A stretch of 64,000 nucleotides of DNA from Gemmatimonadota bacterium (lineage in GTDB: Bacteria > Gemmatimonadota > Gemmatimonadetes > Longimicrobiales > Gaopeijiaceae): contig JAJCZZ010000012.1 of assembly GCA_029262115.1 (NCBI GenBank), positions 1 to 64,000 of the forward strand, read 5' to 3'. Below the pieces are notes generated by a model that searched no databases, was not told the origin of the DNA, and was given only the letters and a program-made list of their open reading frames with translations. Made by a program: the position numbers and the translations under genes. This document shows, in pieces, positions 32,624 through 41,079 of this stretch. Every line of letters begins with the position of its first letter. Within the stretch, counting starts at the first letter, position 1.

Positions 32624-34120
32624 ATGACGGGATCGAAGAGCGTTGCGTGGTCGCTGATGGTGCCGGTGCTACTCGCGTCGTGCGGCGGCGACGACCCGGT
32701 GACGCCAGGGCCGGTAGGCGTCGTGAATCAGGCGCCCACGGCGTCGTTCACGGCGGACGTCGCCGGCGGTCCGGCACCGCTCACCGTCCGCTTCGACGGC
32801 ACGGGCTCGGCGGATCCCGACGGAACGATCGCGTCGTACGCGTGGAGCTTCGGAGACGGCGCGACCGGGACGGGCGCTACGGTGGTGCATGTCTACACGG
32901 AGCCGGGGGCCTTTACACCCACCCTTACCGTAACCGACCAACGCGGAGCCACGGCGAACACAACGGGGGACCGGATCACGGTCAGCAGCCCGGCCGGGAC
33001 GGGCTCGAACTCCATCAGCGGTATCGTCTGGCACGACGCGGATGCCGACGCCACCCGGGACGCCGACGAGGACGTGGTTCCGGACATGGTGGTCTTCCTC
33101 GATCTGAACGAGAATGCGGTCCGCGACTCGGGCGAGCCTTCTGCGGTAACGGACGACAACGGCGCGTATCTGTTCGAGGGGCTGGACAGTGGTCGGACCT
33201 ATCGTGTGACCCAGGAATTGACGATCGGATGGACGAACACGGTCGCAGGTATCGGCGCCGCGGGTGTGGGCGCCGTGACAACTCACGTCCAGGCGACGGC
33301 GGCGGGGCCGGTGCTGGCAGCGGCGGGGCCGGGCATGGCAGCGTCCAAGCCGGCGCGGATCATCGGCGGGCAGCAGGCCGCCGCGGGGGAGTTCCCGTTC
33401 CAGGTCGCCCTGCTCACCAACACCGACTTTCAGACGTGCGGAGGCACGTGGATCGCCGCCCGCTGGGTGCTCACGGCATCGCACTGCGTAGACGGCGGCC
33501 TGGCCCCCTCGAGCCGAGTCGTGCTGGCGGGCACCGCAGACCTCCGCACGGGTGGCGAGCGCCTGGCCATCGAGCGCTTCATCCTCCACCCGAACTACTC
33601 GGCCACCGCGTTCGTCGAGAACGACATCGCGCTGATCGAACTGACCGAGGACTACATGTATCCTCGTGTCGAACTGCTCACTCCGGACCGGGCGACGCGG
33701 GCTGCCCCGGGGGTCATGGCCACCGTGATTGGCTGGGGCCGGACCGGCATCAGCGCGGGAACCGGCTCGAGCGTCCTGAAGAAACTCACGGCGGCGATCA
33801 TCTCCAACGATACCTGTACCACCACGCTCGGCCAGAACATCCTTCCCGTCACGATCTGCGCGGGCATGTCGGGCTCCAACGAGAGCGTGTGCAACGGCGA
33901 CTCGGGTGGCCCCCTCCTCGTCCCCTTCCGAGACCGGTGGCTCCAGACGGGTATCGTGAGCTTCGGGTCGAACATCTGCTTCCAGCCGACCGCGTTCGCG
34001 CGAGTGTCCGCGCTGATCGACTTCGTCCGCCAACACGTCGCCCCCGAGGCGTCGAAGTTCGCCGAGGTGGACTGGACGACGGGAACCGATGTCCGTGTCG
34101 ATTTTGGGGATTTTCGGTAG
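32624..34120 (+). CDS. Secreted trypsin-like serine protease lipoprotein with PKD and SdrD-B-like domains
   Basis: The 498-residue protein has a lipoprotein signal peptide (lipidated Cys20 in VLLASCGG). A PKD domain covers about 36-122 (NQAPTASFTADV, YAWSFGDGATGTG). An SdrD-B/Cna-like domain covers about 129-205 (SGIVWHDADADATRDADED, DDNGAYLFEGL). A chymotrypsin-fold S1 protease domain starts at the activation-type site Arg245-Ile246 (IIGGQ). The catalytic triad is His287 (LTASHC), Asp334 (ENDIALIEL) and Ser427 (GDSGGP), with paired cysteines for disulfides. Such S1A proteases are mostly animal-like and less common in bacteria. GGGGAGATGAAGG precedes the start. Confidence 0.9.
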   Translation: MTGSKSVAWSLMVPVLLASCGGDDPVTPGPVGVVNQAPTASFTADVAGGPAPLTVRFDGTGSADPDGTIASYAWSFGDGATGTGATVVHVYTEPGAFTPTLTVTDQRGATANTTGDRITVSSPAGTGSNSISGIVWHDADADATRDADEDVVPDMVVFLDLNENAVRDSGEPSAVTDDNGAYLFEGLDSGRTYRVTQELTIGWTNTVAGIGAAGVGAVTTHVQATAAGPVLAAAGPGMAASKPARIIGGQQAAAGEFPFQVALLTNTDFQTCGGTWIAARWVLTASHCVDGGLAPSSRVVLAGTADLRTGGERLAIERFILHPNYSATAFVENDIALIELTEDYMYPRVELLTPDRATRAAPGVMATVIGWGRTGISAGTGSSVLKKLTAAIISNDTCTTTLGQNILPVTICAGMSGSNESVCNGDSGGPLLVPFRDRWLQTGIVSFGSNICFQPTAFARVSALIDFVRQHVAPEASKFAEVDWTTGTDVRVDFGDFR

Positions 34121-34148
34121 GGGCCAGTCCGGTCAGGACTCCGCCCGC

Positions 34149-34607
34149 CTACGCCCCGAACTGCCGGAGATGGTGATCGACGTGGCGGTATCCCCACCGT
34201 CCCCATTCGGCCGCCGTGAGGTCGCCGAGCGCGATGTGGGGCGCCAGACCGCGTCCGCCCGTTTCTCGAAACCGCCGCATCTGTTCGCGTAGGGCGCTCA
34301 CGTCCTCACCGAAGTCGCCCGGGGGCGTACCGGCCCTCTCCTGATCGGCCTCGGGCGCGGTCGGAACTCCCTTGGGCCACGGGAGGGGGAGCGTCAGCGC
34401 GAAGACCCGCCCAACCGTCCGGTTGAAGAGCGTATCCGCCCGCGCCGCCGTCTTCCGTTCGCCAAGTATGATCTTGAAGGCATCGGTGAGGTGCAGAACG
34501 GCTTGGTGCGGCGTCATTCGGCCGAAGCGAGGAGAGGCGTCGGGGCGCAGTCGTTCGAGGCGGCGCTCCAATGCGGCGAATTCCGCGTCGCGGAAGATGG
34601 TCTTCAT
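34149..34607 (-). CDS. DinB-like protein (DUF1569 type)
   Basis: The 152-residue protein is predicted to be a helical bundle. It has metal-ligand histidines in MTPHQAVLHLTDAF (positions 34 and 39) and a C-terminal YRHVDHHLRQFG, the HxxxH pair of DinB/DUF1569 proteins. The family is probably a metal-dependent transferase or hydrolase; the reaction is unknown. The gene converges with the protease gene and diverges from PadR. It is unrelated in sequence to the DinB protein at 7303. Confidence 0.8.
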   Translation of the reverse strand: MKTIFRDAEFAALERRLERLRPDASPRFGRMTPHQAVLHLTDAFKIILGERKTAARADTLFNRTVGRVFALTLPLPWPKGVPTAPEADQERAGTPPGDFGEDVSALREQMRRFRETGGRGLAPHIALGDLTAAEWGRWGYRHVDHHLRQFGA

Positions 34608-34669
34608 GGCCCCGATCTACCGGTTTTCCGGACGCGTATCAAGATCGTCCGGGCCGACGAAACTCTTTC

Positions 34670-34702
34670 TTGATAGTATCGTATGATAGTATCAGATACG
34701 AT
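34670..34702 (+). promoter_or_regulatory. Nested repeats upstream of PadR: probable operator
   Basis: TGATAGTATC occurs twice (34671-34680 and 34684-34693), and ATCGTAT (34678-34684) faces ATACGAT (34696-34702) as a perfect inverted repeat. TTGATA at 34670-34675 could be a -35. PadR proteins commonly bind palindromes in their own promoter. The tract is strikingly AT-rich compared with its surroundings. Confidence 0.6.
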
Positions 34703-34723
34703 TACCATTGGTCGGAGTCGCGC

Positions 34724-35047
34724 GTGAAGCAGAACCTCTTCTTCATTCTCCTGTCCATGGCGAACGGCCCCAACTACGGGTCGGCCGTCCAGGATGACGT
34801 TCGTCGACTCAGCGCAGGCCGCGTACGACTGTGGCCTGCGACGCTCTACGGGTCGCTCGAAGAGCTGGTGTCAAAAGGGTGGCTGAGTCACCGGCCCGAC
34901 CACGAACCTCCCGAAGGGTCGGCCGGGAGAGAGCGGTTCTACGAGCTGACGTCCGAGGGACGGACGGCTCTGGAAGACGAGACGAGTCGGATGGAGGGTC
35001 TCGCCCGGGCGGCACGCCATCGCCTGGCGGGAGCCGGCGACGCGTGA
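34724..35047 (+). CDS. PadR-family transcriptional regulator, first copy
   Basis: The protein has 107 residues from the GTG at 34724 (VKQNLFFILLSMANGPNYGSAV). The winged helix is followed by ATLYGSLEELVSKGWL and ERFYELTSEGRTALEDE, standard PadR features. These regulators usually repress the permease gene next to them and respond to an unknown ligand. The stop overlaps the GTG of the ADOP permease gene (GTGA), the characteristic PadR-ADOP arrangement. Repeats just upstream are the probable operator. Confidence 0.88.
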   Translation: MKQNLFFILLSMANGPNYGSAVQDDVRRLSAGRVRLWPATLYGSLEELVSKGWLSHRPDHEPPEGSAGRERFYELTSEGRTALEDETSRMEGLARAARHRLAGAGDA

Positions 35048-37731
35048 GGCTGGCTCCGTACGTCTTCAATCTTCTGGTGCGCTCCGCGGTCGCGACACTT
35101 CCGGACGCTCTCCGGAAGCGGGCGGGCGGAGAGATCACGGCGCTGACGAGGGAGCAGGTTCGTCGGGCACGTCGACAACGCGGGATCCTGATCGCGGTAG
35201 CCGTCGCGACGCGATGCCTGGCCGACACGGTCACTCGAGGTCTCTACGAGCGGCTTCGAGCCCGACTTGCCGCCTCGGTCACACCACCATCCAATCCCGA
35301 GCCCATGCAGACTCTATTGAGCGACATCCGCCACGCCGTCCGCTCCCTCGCGAAGACGCCCCGGTTCACCGCGGCCGTGATCCTGATTCTCTCGCTGGGG
35401 ATCGGGGCGAACACGGCCATCTTCAGTGTGGTCCGGGGTGTGATGCTTCGCCCGCTACCCTTCCCCGACGCCGAGCGGTTCGTCCATATCGCGGCGGACT
35501 ATGGAGGCGGGCCCCAGATCTCGATGCCGTACTACCGAATCGACCACTTGCGACGGAGCACCCGATCGTTCTCGGCCCTCGCCAGCTATCGGGGCCACTC
35601 CGGACGAGTCGAGGCAGAGGGGCGCTTCGAAGGGGTCACGGGACTGAGGGCAGATCCGGGGTTCCTCGACGCCGTGGGATCGCCGCTCGCGCTGGGCCGT
35701 TGGTTCACGCCGGACGAGTCAGCCCCCGACGGTCCGGCCGCGGTGGTGCTGGCCCACGACACGTGGCAACTGAGGTTCGCGGGACGACGCGATGTCCTCG
35801 GCTCGACCTTCGATGTCAGCGATCGGAGCTACACGGTGGTGGGCGTCCTGCCGGCTTCCTTCAGCTTCCCACAGGTCAGCTCGGACATCGACTACATCGT
35901 CGCTCTGGCACTCCGACCCGATCCCGGGGACGAGGGCCGGAACTACCCTGCCATCGGGCGCCTTGCCGACGGCGCGACGGAAGAGGCCGCCCGCGCGGAC
36001 CTCGCACGGGCGTGGAGCGCGTTTGTCGCCGAACACGCGGACCTGGTGTCGGACCCGGAGAGGGGCTTCACGCTTTCCACGTTCAAGGAGATGCACGTAC
36101 AGGGTCTCGGCCGGATTCTGTGGATCATGATGGGCGCCGTTGCCACGGTCCTTCTCATCGCCTGCGCGAACGTCGCCAGCCTCCTCATGGCGAGGGCCAA
36201 TCGGAGGCAGCGCGAAGTGGCGCTCCGAGCCGCTCTCGGAGCTACACGAGGGCGGATCGTCCAGTACGTCATGACCGAGAGCGTTCTCCTCGCCATCGTC
36301 TCGGCCGCCGCCGGCCTCCTGGTCGCACGGTGGGGCGTCCAGGGTCTCCTGGGCATGGCGCCCGTCGCCCTTCCTCGGGCCGAATCGATCGGCGTCGACG
36401 GCGCCGTACTCGCGTTCACCGCCGGATGGGCTCTCCTCACGGGCGTCCTCTTCGGGTCGACGGCCGCCCTGCCGGTACTCCGGGGAAGACTCGAGGGCAT
36501 GTTGCGGGAAGGCACCCGCGGGAGCGGCGGCGGTACACGGTTCCGGCAGTCGCTCATCCTGGTGCAGAGCGCACTTTCCGTGGTGCTGTTGGTCGGCGCA
36601 GGTCTCCTTCTCGGTACGCTGTGGAACCTCCGCGGTGTCGACTCCGGCTTCGATCCACGAAACGTTGTCGCGGCAACGGTGCCGGTCCTTCCGCCCGGGT
36701 ACACCGATCCAGCCGCCGCGACGGAGTTGGCAGCCCGCGTGACGGACGGTCTGGTGGCGCGTCCGGAGGTTCAAGGAGTGGCGGCGGTGTCGAACCTCCC
36801 GCTGGAGCGAGGGCTGAACATTCCCCTGACGATCTCGGGAAGGCCCGATGCCTGGGAGGGTGCGGTCGAGTGGCGGGCGGTCACACCCGGATACTTCGAG
36901 ATGCTCGAAATTGGCGTTCTCCAGGGTCGCACCTTCGGCGCCGCGGATGTGGCGGGTGGTGCCCATGTCGTGGTCGTAAACGAGTCGTTCGCGGCCCACT
37001 ACTTTCCAGACGGAAGCCCCCTCGGCCAGGGTGTCGAGGTCGGCAAGTGGAAGGGCGAATACCTCGCCCCCAGCCTGGCGGTCGGCCCGCTGAGGATCGT
37101 GGGGGTCGTAGCCGACGTACGCGACCGGACGCTGCGGGAAGAGGCCCGCCGGACGGTATATGTGCCCCTCGAGCAGGTCCCTGCCGCGCTGGCTGGCTTC
37201 CCCCGGTTCCTGGCCAAGGGTCGACGCTCCGCTGAGACGGGCCAGGCACTTCGGGACGAACTCCAGAACGCCGATCCCCGGATCGCGGCGCTGGATATCC
37301 GGCCGCTCGACGATGTGGTGGCCGCCTCCCTCGGGGTGGAACGGTTCAACGCCACGCTGCTGGCGGCCTTTGCCGCCCTCGCCCTGGTCCTCACGGCGTT
37401 CGGCATCTACGGCGTGATCGCATACGCTGTGAGCCAGCGCACCCGGGAGATCGGGATACGGCTCGCGCTCGGAGCTGCACGGGGTCGGGTGATCCGCGGG
37501 GTCGTGCTCGACGGCATGCGACCGGTCCTGTTGGGGCTCATCGGAGGCACCCTGGCCTCGATGTGGCTGTCTCGTCTGGTCCAGGACCTGGTGTGGGGCG
37601 TTGCCCCCAACGATCCTCGGACTCTACTCCTCGTCTCGGCCGTGCTCGTATCCGTTTCGATTCTGGCGACGTGGCTACCGGCTCGCGCGGTCACGAGAGT
37701 CGATCCCGTGTCGGCACTTTCGGCGGAGTAG
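35044..37731 (+). CDS. ADOP-type FtsX/MacB-like permease, second copy
   Basis: The 895-residue protein begins at the GTG at 35044, overlapping padR. The N-terminal extension (about 85 residues) is arginine-rich and helical with a short hydrophobic stretch. Two MacB-core/FtsX units follow: the first opens with FTAAVILILSLGIGANTAIF, its helices continue with VATVLLIACANVASLLMARAN, and the last unit has LTAFGIYGVIAYAVSQRTREIGIRLALG. There is no ATPase in the gene or beside it. ADOP substrates are not known. The sequence is clearly diverged from the copies at 19491 and 47007, so they are not recent duplicates. Confidence 0.88.
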   Translation: MRLAPYVFNLLVRSAVATLPDALRKRAGGEITALTREQVRRARRQRGILIAVAVATRCLADTVTRGLYERLRARLAASVTPPSNPEPMQTLLSDIRHAVRSLAKTPRFTAAVILILSLGIGANTAIFSVVRGVMLRPLPFPDAERFVHIAADYGGGPQISMPYYRIDHLRRSTRSFSALASYRGHSGRVEAEGRFEGVTGLRADPGFLDAVGSPLALGRWFTPDESAPDGPAAVVLAHDTWQLRFAGRRDVLGSTFDVSDRSYTVVGVLPASFSFPQVSSDIDYIVALALRPDPGDEGRNYPAIGRLADGATEEAARADLARAWSAFVAEHADLVSDPERGFTLSTFKEMHVQGLGRILWIMMGAVATVLLIACANVASLLMARANRRQREVALRAALGATRGRIVQYVMTESVLLAIVSAAAGLLVARWGVQGLLGMAPVALPRAESIGVDGAVLAFTAGWALLTGVLFGSTAALPVLRGRLEGMLREGTRGSGGGTRFRQSLILVQSALSVVLLVGAGLLLGTLWNLRGVDSGFDPRNVVAATVPVLPPGYTDPAAATELAARVTDGLVARPEVQGVAAVSNLPLERGLNIPLTISGRPDAWEGAVEWRAVTPGYFEMLEIGVLQGRTFGAADVAGGAHVVVVNESFAAHYFPDGSPLGQGVEVGKWKGEYLAPSLAVGPLRIVGVVADVRDRTLREEARRTVYVPLEQVPAALAGFPRFLAKGRRSAETGQALRDELQNADPRIAALDIRPLDDVVAASLGVERFNATLLAAFAALALVLTAFGIYGVIAYAVSQRTREIGIRLALGAARGRVIRGVVLDGMRPVLLGLIGGTLASMWLSRLVQDLVWGVAPNDPRTLLLVSAVLVSVSILATWLPARAVTRVDPVSALSAE

Positions 37732-37776
37732 GGCGTAGGCGGTCCAGACGCGCACGGCCCTCGAACGACTCGACTC

Positions 37777-38967
37777 ATGGACTTCTTCGACAGCCTGGCG
37801 AAGCTCGCCCGAACAACGGCCAGTGAGGTCGAGCGTCGGGTGGACGAGGTCAAAGAGAGCCTCGTCCCCCGCGACCAGAGCGACTTCCACCTGCAGGCGT
37901 ACCGCGGCTACGGCACCGATCGCGGGTTCTACGTAGCGGGCAGGGCGCTCTGGGGCCGTGCGATCGACCCGGCGAGGCACCGGCAGTCGATTCTCGACAA
38001 CGTGTTCGATGCCTTTCGTCGATTCGAGAGCGACGAGATCGCCGACGCCGAGGTGACGCTCCGCTTCGGCACTGCGGAAGCGCGCGTGCGGACGGACGAG
38101 GAGGGGCACTTCAGTCACTTCCTGGAGGTGCATCCGGATCAGGTGAGCGAGGCGCGCTGGCAGAGCGTCGAGTGCACGCTCCAGCCGCCCGAAGGCGGAG
38201 AGCGCCGGTTCCAGGCGGCGGCTGAGATTCTGCTCCCGGGGCCCACGGCCCGGTACGGCGTCATCAGCGATGTCGACGACACGGTCATGATCACCGGAGC
38301 GGCCAACCTTCTGTCCATCTTCAAGCTCACGGTGTTGAACAACGCCCGTACCCGTGCCCCCTTCACTGGCGTGGATGGGCTCTACAGGGCACTCGCGGGC
38401 GGGTCGGACGACCACGAGACGAATCCCGTGTTCTACGTCTCGAGTTCGCCGCACAACCTGTATGACATGCTGGACGACTTTTTCCAGCATCAGGGGCTGC
38501 CGAAAGGTCCGATCCTTCTCCGCGACATCGGACTCACACCCGAACAGTGGTTCAAAGCCGGCCACGGGGAGCACAAGAGGGCCAAGATCGACCGGATCCT
38601 CCGGACCTACCCTCACCTCGACTTCGTGCTGATCGGGGACAGCGGGCAGGAAGACCCGGAAATCTACGCCACGGTGGCCGCCGCGTATCCCGGCCGCATC
38701 CGTGTGATCTACATCCGCGACGTCAGCGACGGCGCCCGCGCCGCCAAGGTGGCGGAGGTCGCCGAGCGGACCACGGTCAACGGGACGCCCATGATCCTGG
38801 CTGCCGACTCCCGGGTTGCCGCGCGCGATGCCGTCGAACACGGTCTCATCGATCAAGACGGTCTGCAGGCCGTCGCGCAGGCCTTCGAGCGTGACATGGA
38901 CCGCCCCACGACCACCGAAGCGACCGCCGACGTCCTCACTCCCGACCTCGGAGGTGGTCAGAGGTGA
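37777..38967 (+). CDS. App1-like phosphatidate phosphatase domain protein (DUF2183)
   Basis: The 396-residue soluble protein has the DxDxT phosphatase motif in YGVISDVDDTVMIT (Asp165, Asp167, Thr169). The partner segments are FYVSSSPHNLYDML, HKRAKIDRIL and FVLIGDSGQEDPEIY, which together match the App1/DUF2183 catalytic domain. Yeast App1 is a Mg-dependent phosphatidate phosphatase; bacterial members are uncharacterised. The first 150 residues are a beta-rich domain typical of bacterial members. It starts 45 bp after the ADOP gene and may be read from the same transcript. Confidence 0.85.
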   Translation: MDFFDSLAKLARTTASEVERRVDEVKESLVPRDQSDFHLQAYRGYGTDRGFYVAGRALWGRAIDPARHRQSILDNVFDAFRRFESDEIADAEVTLRFGTAEARVRTDEEGHFSHFLEVHPDQVSEARWQSVECTLQPPEGGERRFQAAAEILLPGPTARYGVISDVDDTVMITGAANLLSIFKLTVLNNARTRAPFTGVDGLYRALAGGSDDHETNPVFYVSSSPHNLYDMLDDFFQHQGLPKGPILLRDIGLTPEQWFKAGHGEHKRAKIDRILRTYPHLDFVLIGDSGQEDPEIYATVAAAYPGRIRVIYIRDVSDGARAAKVAEVAERTTVNGTPMILAADSRVAARDAVEHGLIDQDGLQAVAQAFERDMDRPTTTEATADVLTPDLGGGQR

Positions 38968-39015
38968 CACACACCAGCCTGTCCGCTGGCACCGATCCTG
39001 CGTAACGTCTGCTAT

Positions 39016-40614
39016 ATGCGACGCCATGACGAAGTACGCGGCCCACGGTCTCGGAAGACGCTGGCATTGGGGCTCCTGGCAGCCACTATGTCGGCGGCCG
39101 CATGTGAGGACCCCCGCCTCCCGCTGGAGTACATGCGGCGCGCGGCTGCTGTCGGGGGGCCGGCGGGCATGGGCATCTTTCCGAACACTCTGGACGACGA
39201 ACTGTCGCGGAGCCTCGTCGACGAGCTCCCGCGCCCCGTCGCGGTCGATTGGGACTCGATCGTCGCTCGCGACACACTTCGGGTCGTCCTGACGTTCAAC
39301 TCGACCGGGTACTTCATCTACCGGGGCGAGCCGATGGGCTTCGAGTACGATCTTCTCGACGCCTTCGCGGATGCGCACGACCTGACGCTGCAGACGCAGG
39401 TCGTCACCGATCGTCGGGACCTTCTTCGGGCGCTCAACCTGGGCCAGGGCGACGTCGTCGCCGCACGCCTGGTTGCGGTCGAGGAGTACCGTGAGGAAGT
39501 CCTGACGAGCAAACCGCTCTACCAGACCCGACCGGTCGTGGTTCAGCGAGAGCCGGGCGCCCCACTTCCGGCGGGCGACAGCATCGATATTCGCATGCCG
39601 TTGCCGGACGGGCCCCCTGAACAGATCGCGCTGAACGCGCGGCTCCTCCGCAGGCCCTCTGATCTTGGCGGAGAAGAGGTGTTCGTCCCGGCCGGGTCGG
39701 ACTACTACGAGCACATCGTGGAATTGGCCGACTCTCTCGGGAATCCCATCGAACTGGTCGAAGTCGAAGGCGCCGAGGAGATGGAGCCGCTGATCGAGGC
39801 TGTAGCCCGCGGTCAGATCCGGTTGACGGTGTCGCAGGAGAATCTCGCCCAGTTGAGCACGGCCCGGTTTGCCAATCTCGTCGCCACACCGGTACTGGGC
39901 GTGGAGCAGGACGTGTCCTGGGCGGTACGGAAAACCTCTCCGGTCCTGCTCGCCGAGTTGAACAGCTGGCTCGAGAGCAATGAGGGACAGCGCCTTCTCT
40001 CGATCCTGTACACCAAGTACTTCGTCGACCGGAAGGGGTACCAGAGGCGGCTGGAAGACGAATACCTCGTCGCTTCCGCCGACGGTCGAATTTCGGCCTA
40101 TGACAGCCTCTTGATTCGCTACGCGGACGATGTGGGCTGGGACTGGCGTCTCCTCGCAGCTCAGGTAGCTCAAGAGTCTCGCTTCGACCCGGTCGCCCGG
40201 TCGTGGGCAGGGGCCCAGGGCCTCCTCCAGTTGATGCCCCGGACCGCCCGTGAGATGGGGGTCACCAACCCTCGCGACCCTGAGGACAACGTGCGCGGAG
40301 GGGTGAAATACCTCACGTGGCTCACGGGCCTCTGGGAGAACGAGATCATCGACGAAAACGAGCGCCTCAAGTTCATCCTGGCGTCCTACAACGCCGGGCG
40401 CGGCCACGTGCTGGATGCCCAGCGCCTGACTGAAAAGAACGGCGGGGATCCGCAGAACTGGGACGACGTCGCCTACTGGCTCCTTCAGAAGTCCAAGCGA
40501 TCGGTCTATCGTGATCCCGTCGTGAGGCACGGCTACGTGCGCGGCCTGGAGCCGGTACAGTATGTGAGCAAGATCCTCAAGCGGTATGATCGGTACCGCA
40601 ACATCGACCAGTAG
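39016..40614 (+). CDS. mltF: MltF-like lytic transglycosylase lipoprotein
   Basis: The 532-residue protein has a lipoprotein signal peptide (lipidated Cys30 in MSAAACED). Residues about 90-350 form a family 3 solute-binding-like domain (DTLRVVLTFNSTGYFIYRGE, GFEYDLLDAFADAH). The C-terminal lysozyme-like SLT domain carries the catalytic Glu387 in AAQVAQESRFDP, then GAQGLLQLMP and ASYNAGRGHVLDAQ. This is the MltF architecture: a regulated enzyme that cleaves peptidoglycan glycan strands in the periplasm, probably from the outer membrane. It has its own spacing (49 bp) from the previous gene. Confidence 0.9.
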   Translation: MRRHDEVRGPRSRKTLALGLLAATMSAAACEDPRLPLEYMRRAAAVGGPAGMGIFPNTLDDELSRSLVDELPRPVAVDWDSIVARDTLRVVLTFNSTGYFIYRGEPMGFEYDLLDAFADAHDLTLQTQVVTDRRDLLRALNLGQGDVVAARLVAVEEYREEVLTSKPLYQTRPVVVQREPGAPLPAGDSIDIRMPLPDGPPEQIALNARLLRRPSDLGGEEVFVPAGSDYYEHIVELADSLGNPIELVEVEGAEEMEPLIEAVARGQIRLTVSQENLAQLSTARFANLVATPVLGVEQDVSWAVRKTSPVLLAELNSWLESNEGQRLLSILYTKYFVDRKGYQRRLEDEYLVASADGRISAYDSLLIRYADDVGWDWRLLAAQVAQESRFDPVARSWAGAQGLLQLMPRTAREMGVTNPRDPEDNVRGGVKYLTWLTGLWENEIIDENERLKFILASYNAGRGHVLDAQRLTEKNGGDPQNWDDVAYWLLQKSKRSVYRDPVVRHGYVRGLEPVQYVSKILKRYDRYRNIDQ

Positions 40615-40662
40615 GGCAGGGCGGCACCCCCGCCGCCTCTCAACTCAGGAGACACACCGGAC

Positions 40663-41079
40663 ATGGCCGACAAGCAGGAGAAAGAGAAGAAGTATGGGAT
40701 GAACGCCGAGGTTTCGGCGCCCATGGACATGATGGAGCCGCACGTTTCGATCCGGAATGTGGGTCGTTTGTTCAAGATGCTGGCGTTCGTCATCTTCGCC
40801 CTGCTCGTCACGGAGATCGCGCTGGGCGTCTCCCAGGACGGGATCCAAGCGCTCCCGCTTCTCCTCCTCGAAGTGGCGCAGCTCCTGGTGATCGCTGGCC
40901 TGCTGTGGGGTGGCGGCGACCTCACCCAACTAGTCGTGGAGACGAACAAGGACGTCCGAGCGAGCCGCGTCCTTCTCTGGCAGATCAGCCAGTTGATGCA
41001 GATGCAGCTGGGCACTCAGGGCGTCACGGTCTGGGCCGTCGATCCAGAGACGCCGATCGAGGCTGACGTGGACGACTAA
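40663..41079 (+). CDS. Hypothetical two-helix membrane protein
   Basis: The 138-residue protein starts at ATG 40663, with AGGAG about 14 bases upstream. A charged, lysine-rich start is followed by two hydrophobic helices (MLAFVIFALLVTEIALGV and ALPLLLLEVAQLLVIAGLLWGG) and a soluble C-terminus with methionine/glutamine-rich LMQMQLGTQ. No family was recognised. It converges with the next gene: its TAA overlaps that gene's stop by about 3 bp. Confidence 0.65.
   Translation: MADKQEKEKKYGMNAEVSAPMDMMEPHVSIRNVGRLFKMLAFVIFALLVTEIALGVSQDGIQALPLLLLEVAQLLVIAGLLWGGGDLTQLVVETNKDVRASRVLLWQISQLMQMQLGTQGVTVWAVDPETPIEADVDD

Noticed and set aside
37675..40530. Very long minus-strand ORF (about 950 codons) opposite the App1-like and MltF-like genes
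   Set aside because: Both plus-strand genes have complete domains and catalytic motifs. The antisense frame is rich in Arg, Asp, His and Val without any domain, typical of antisense frames in high-GC DNA.
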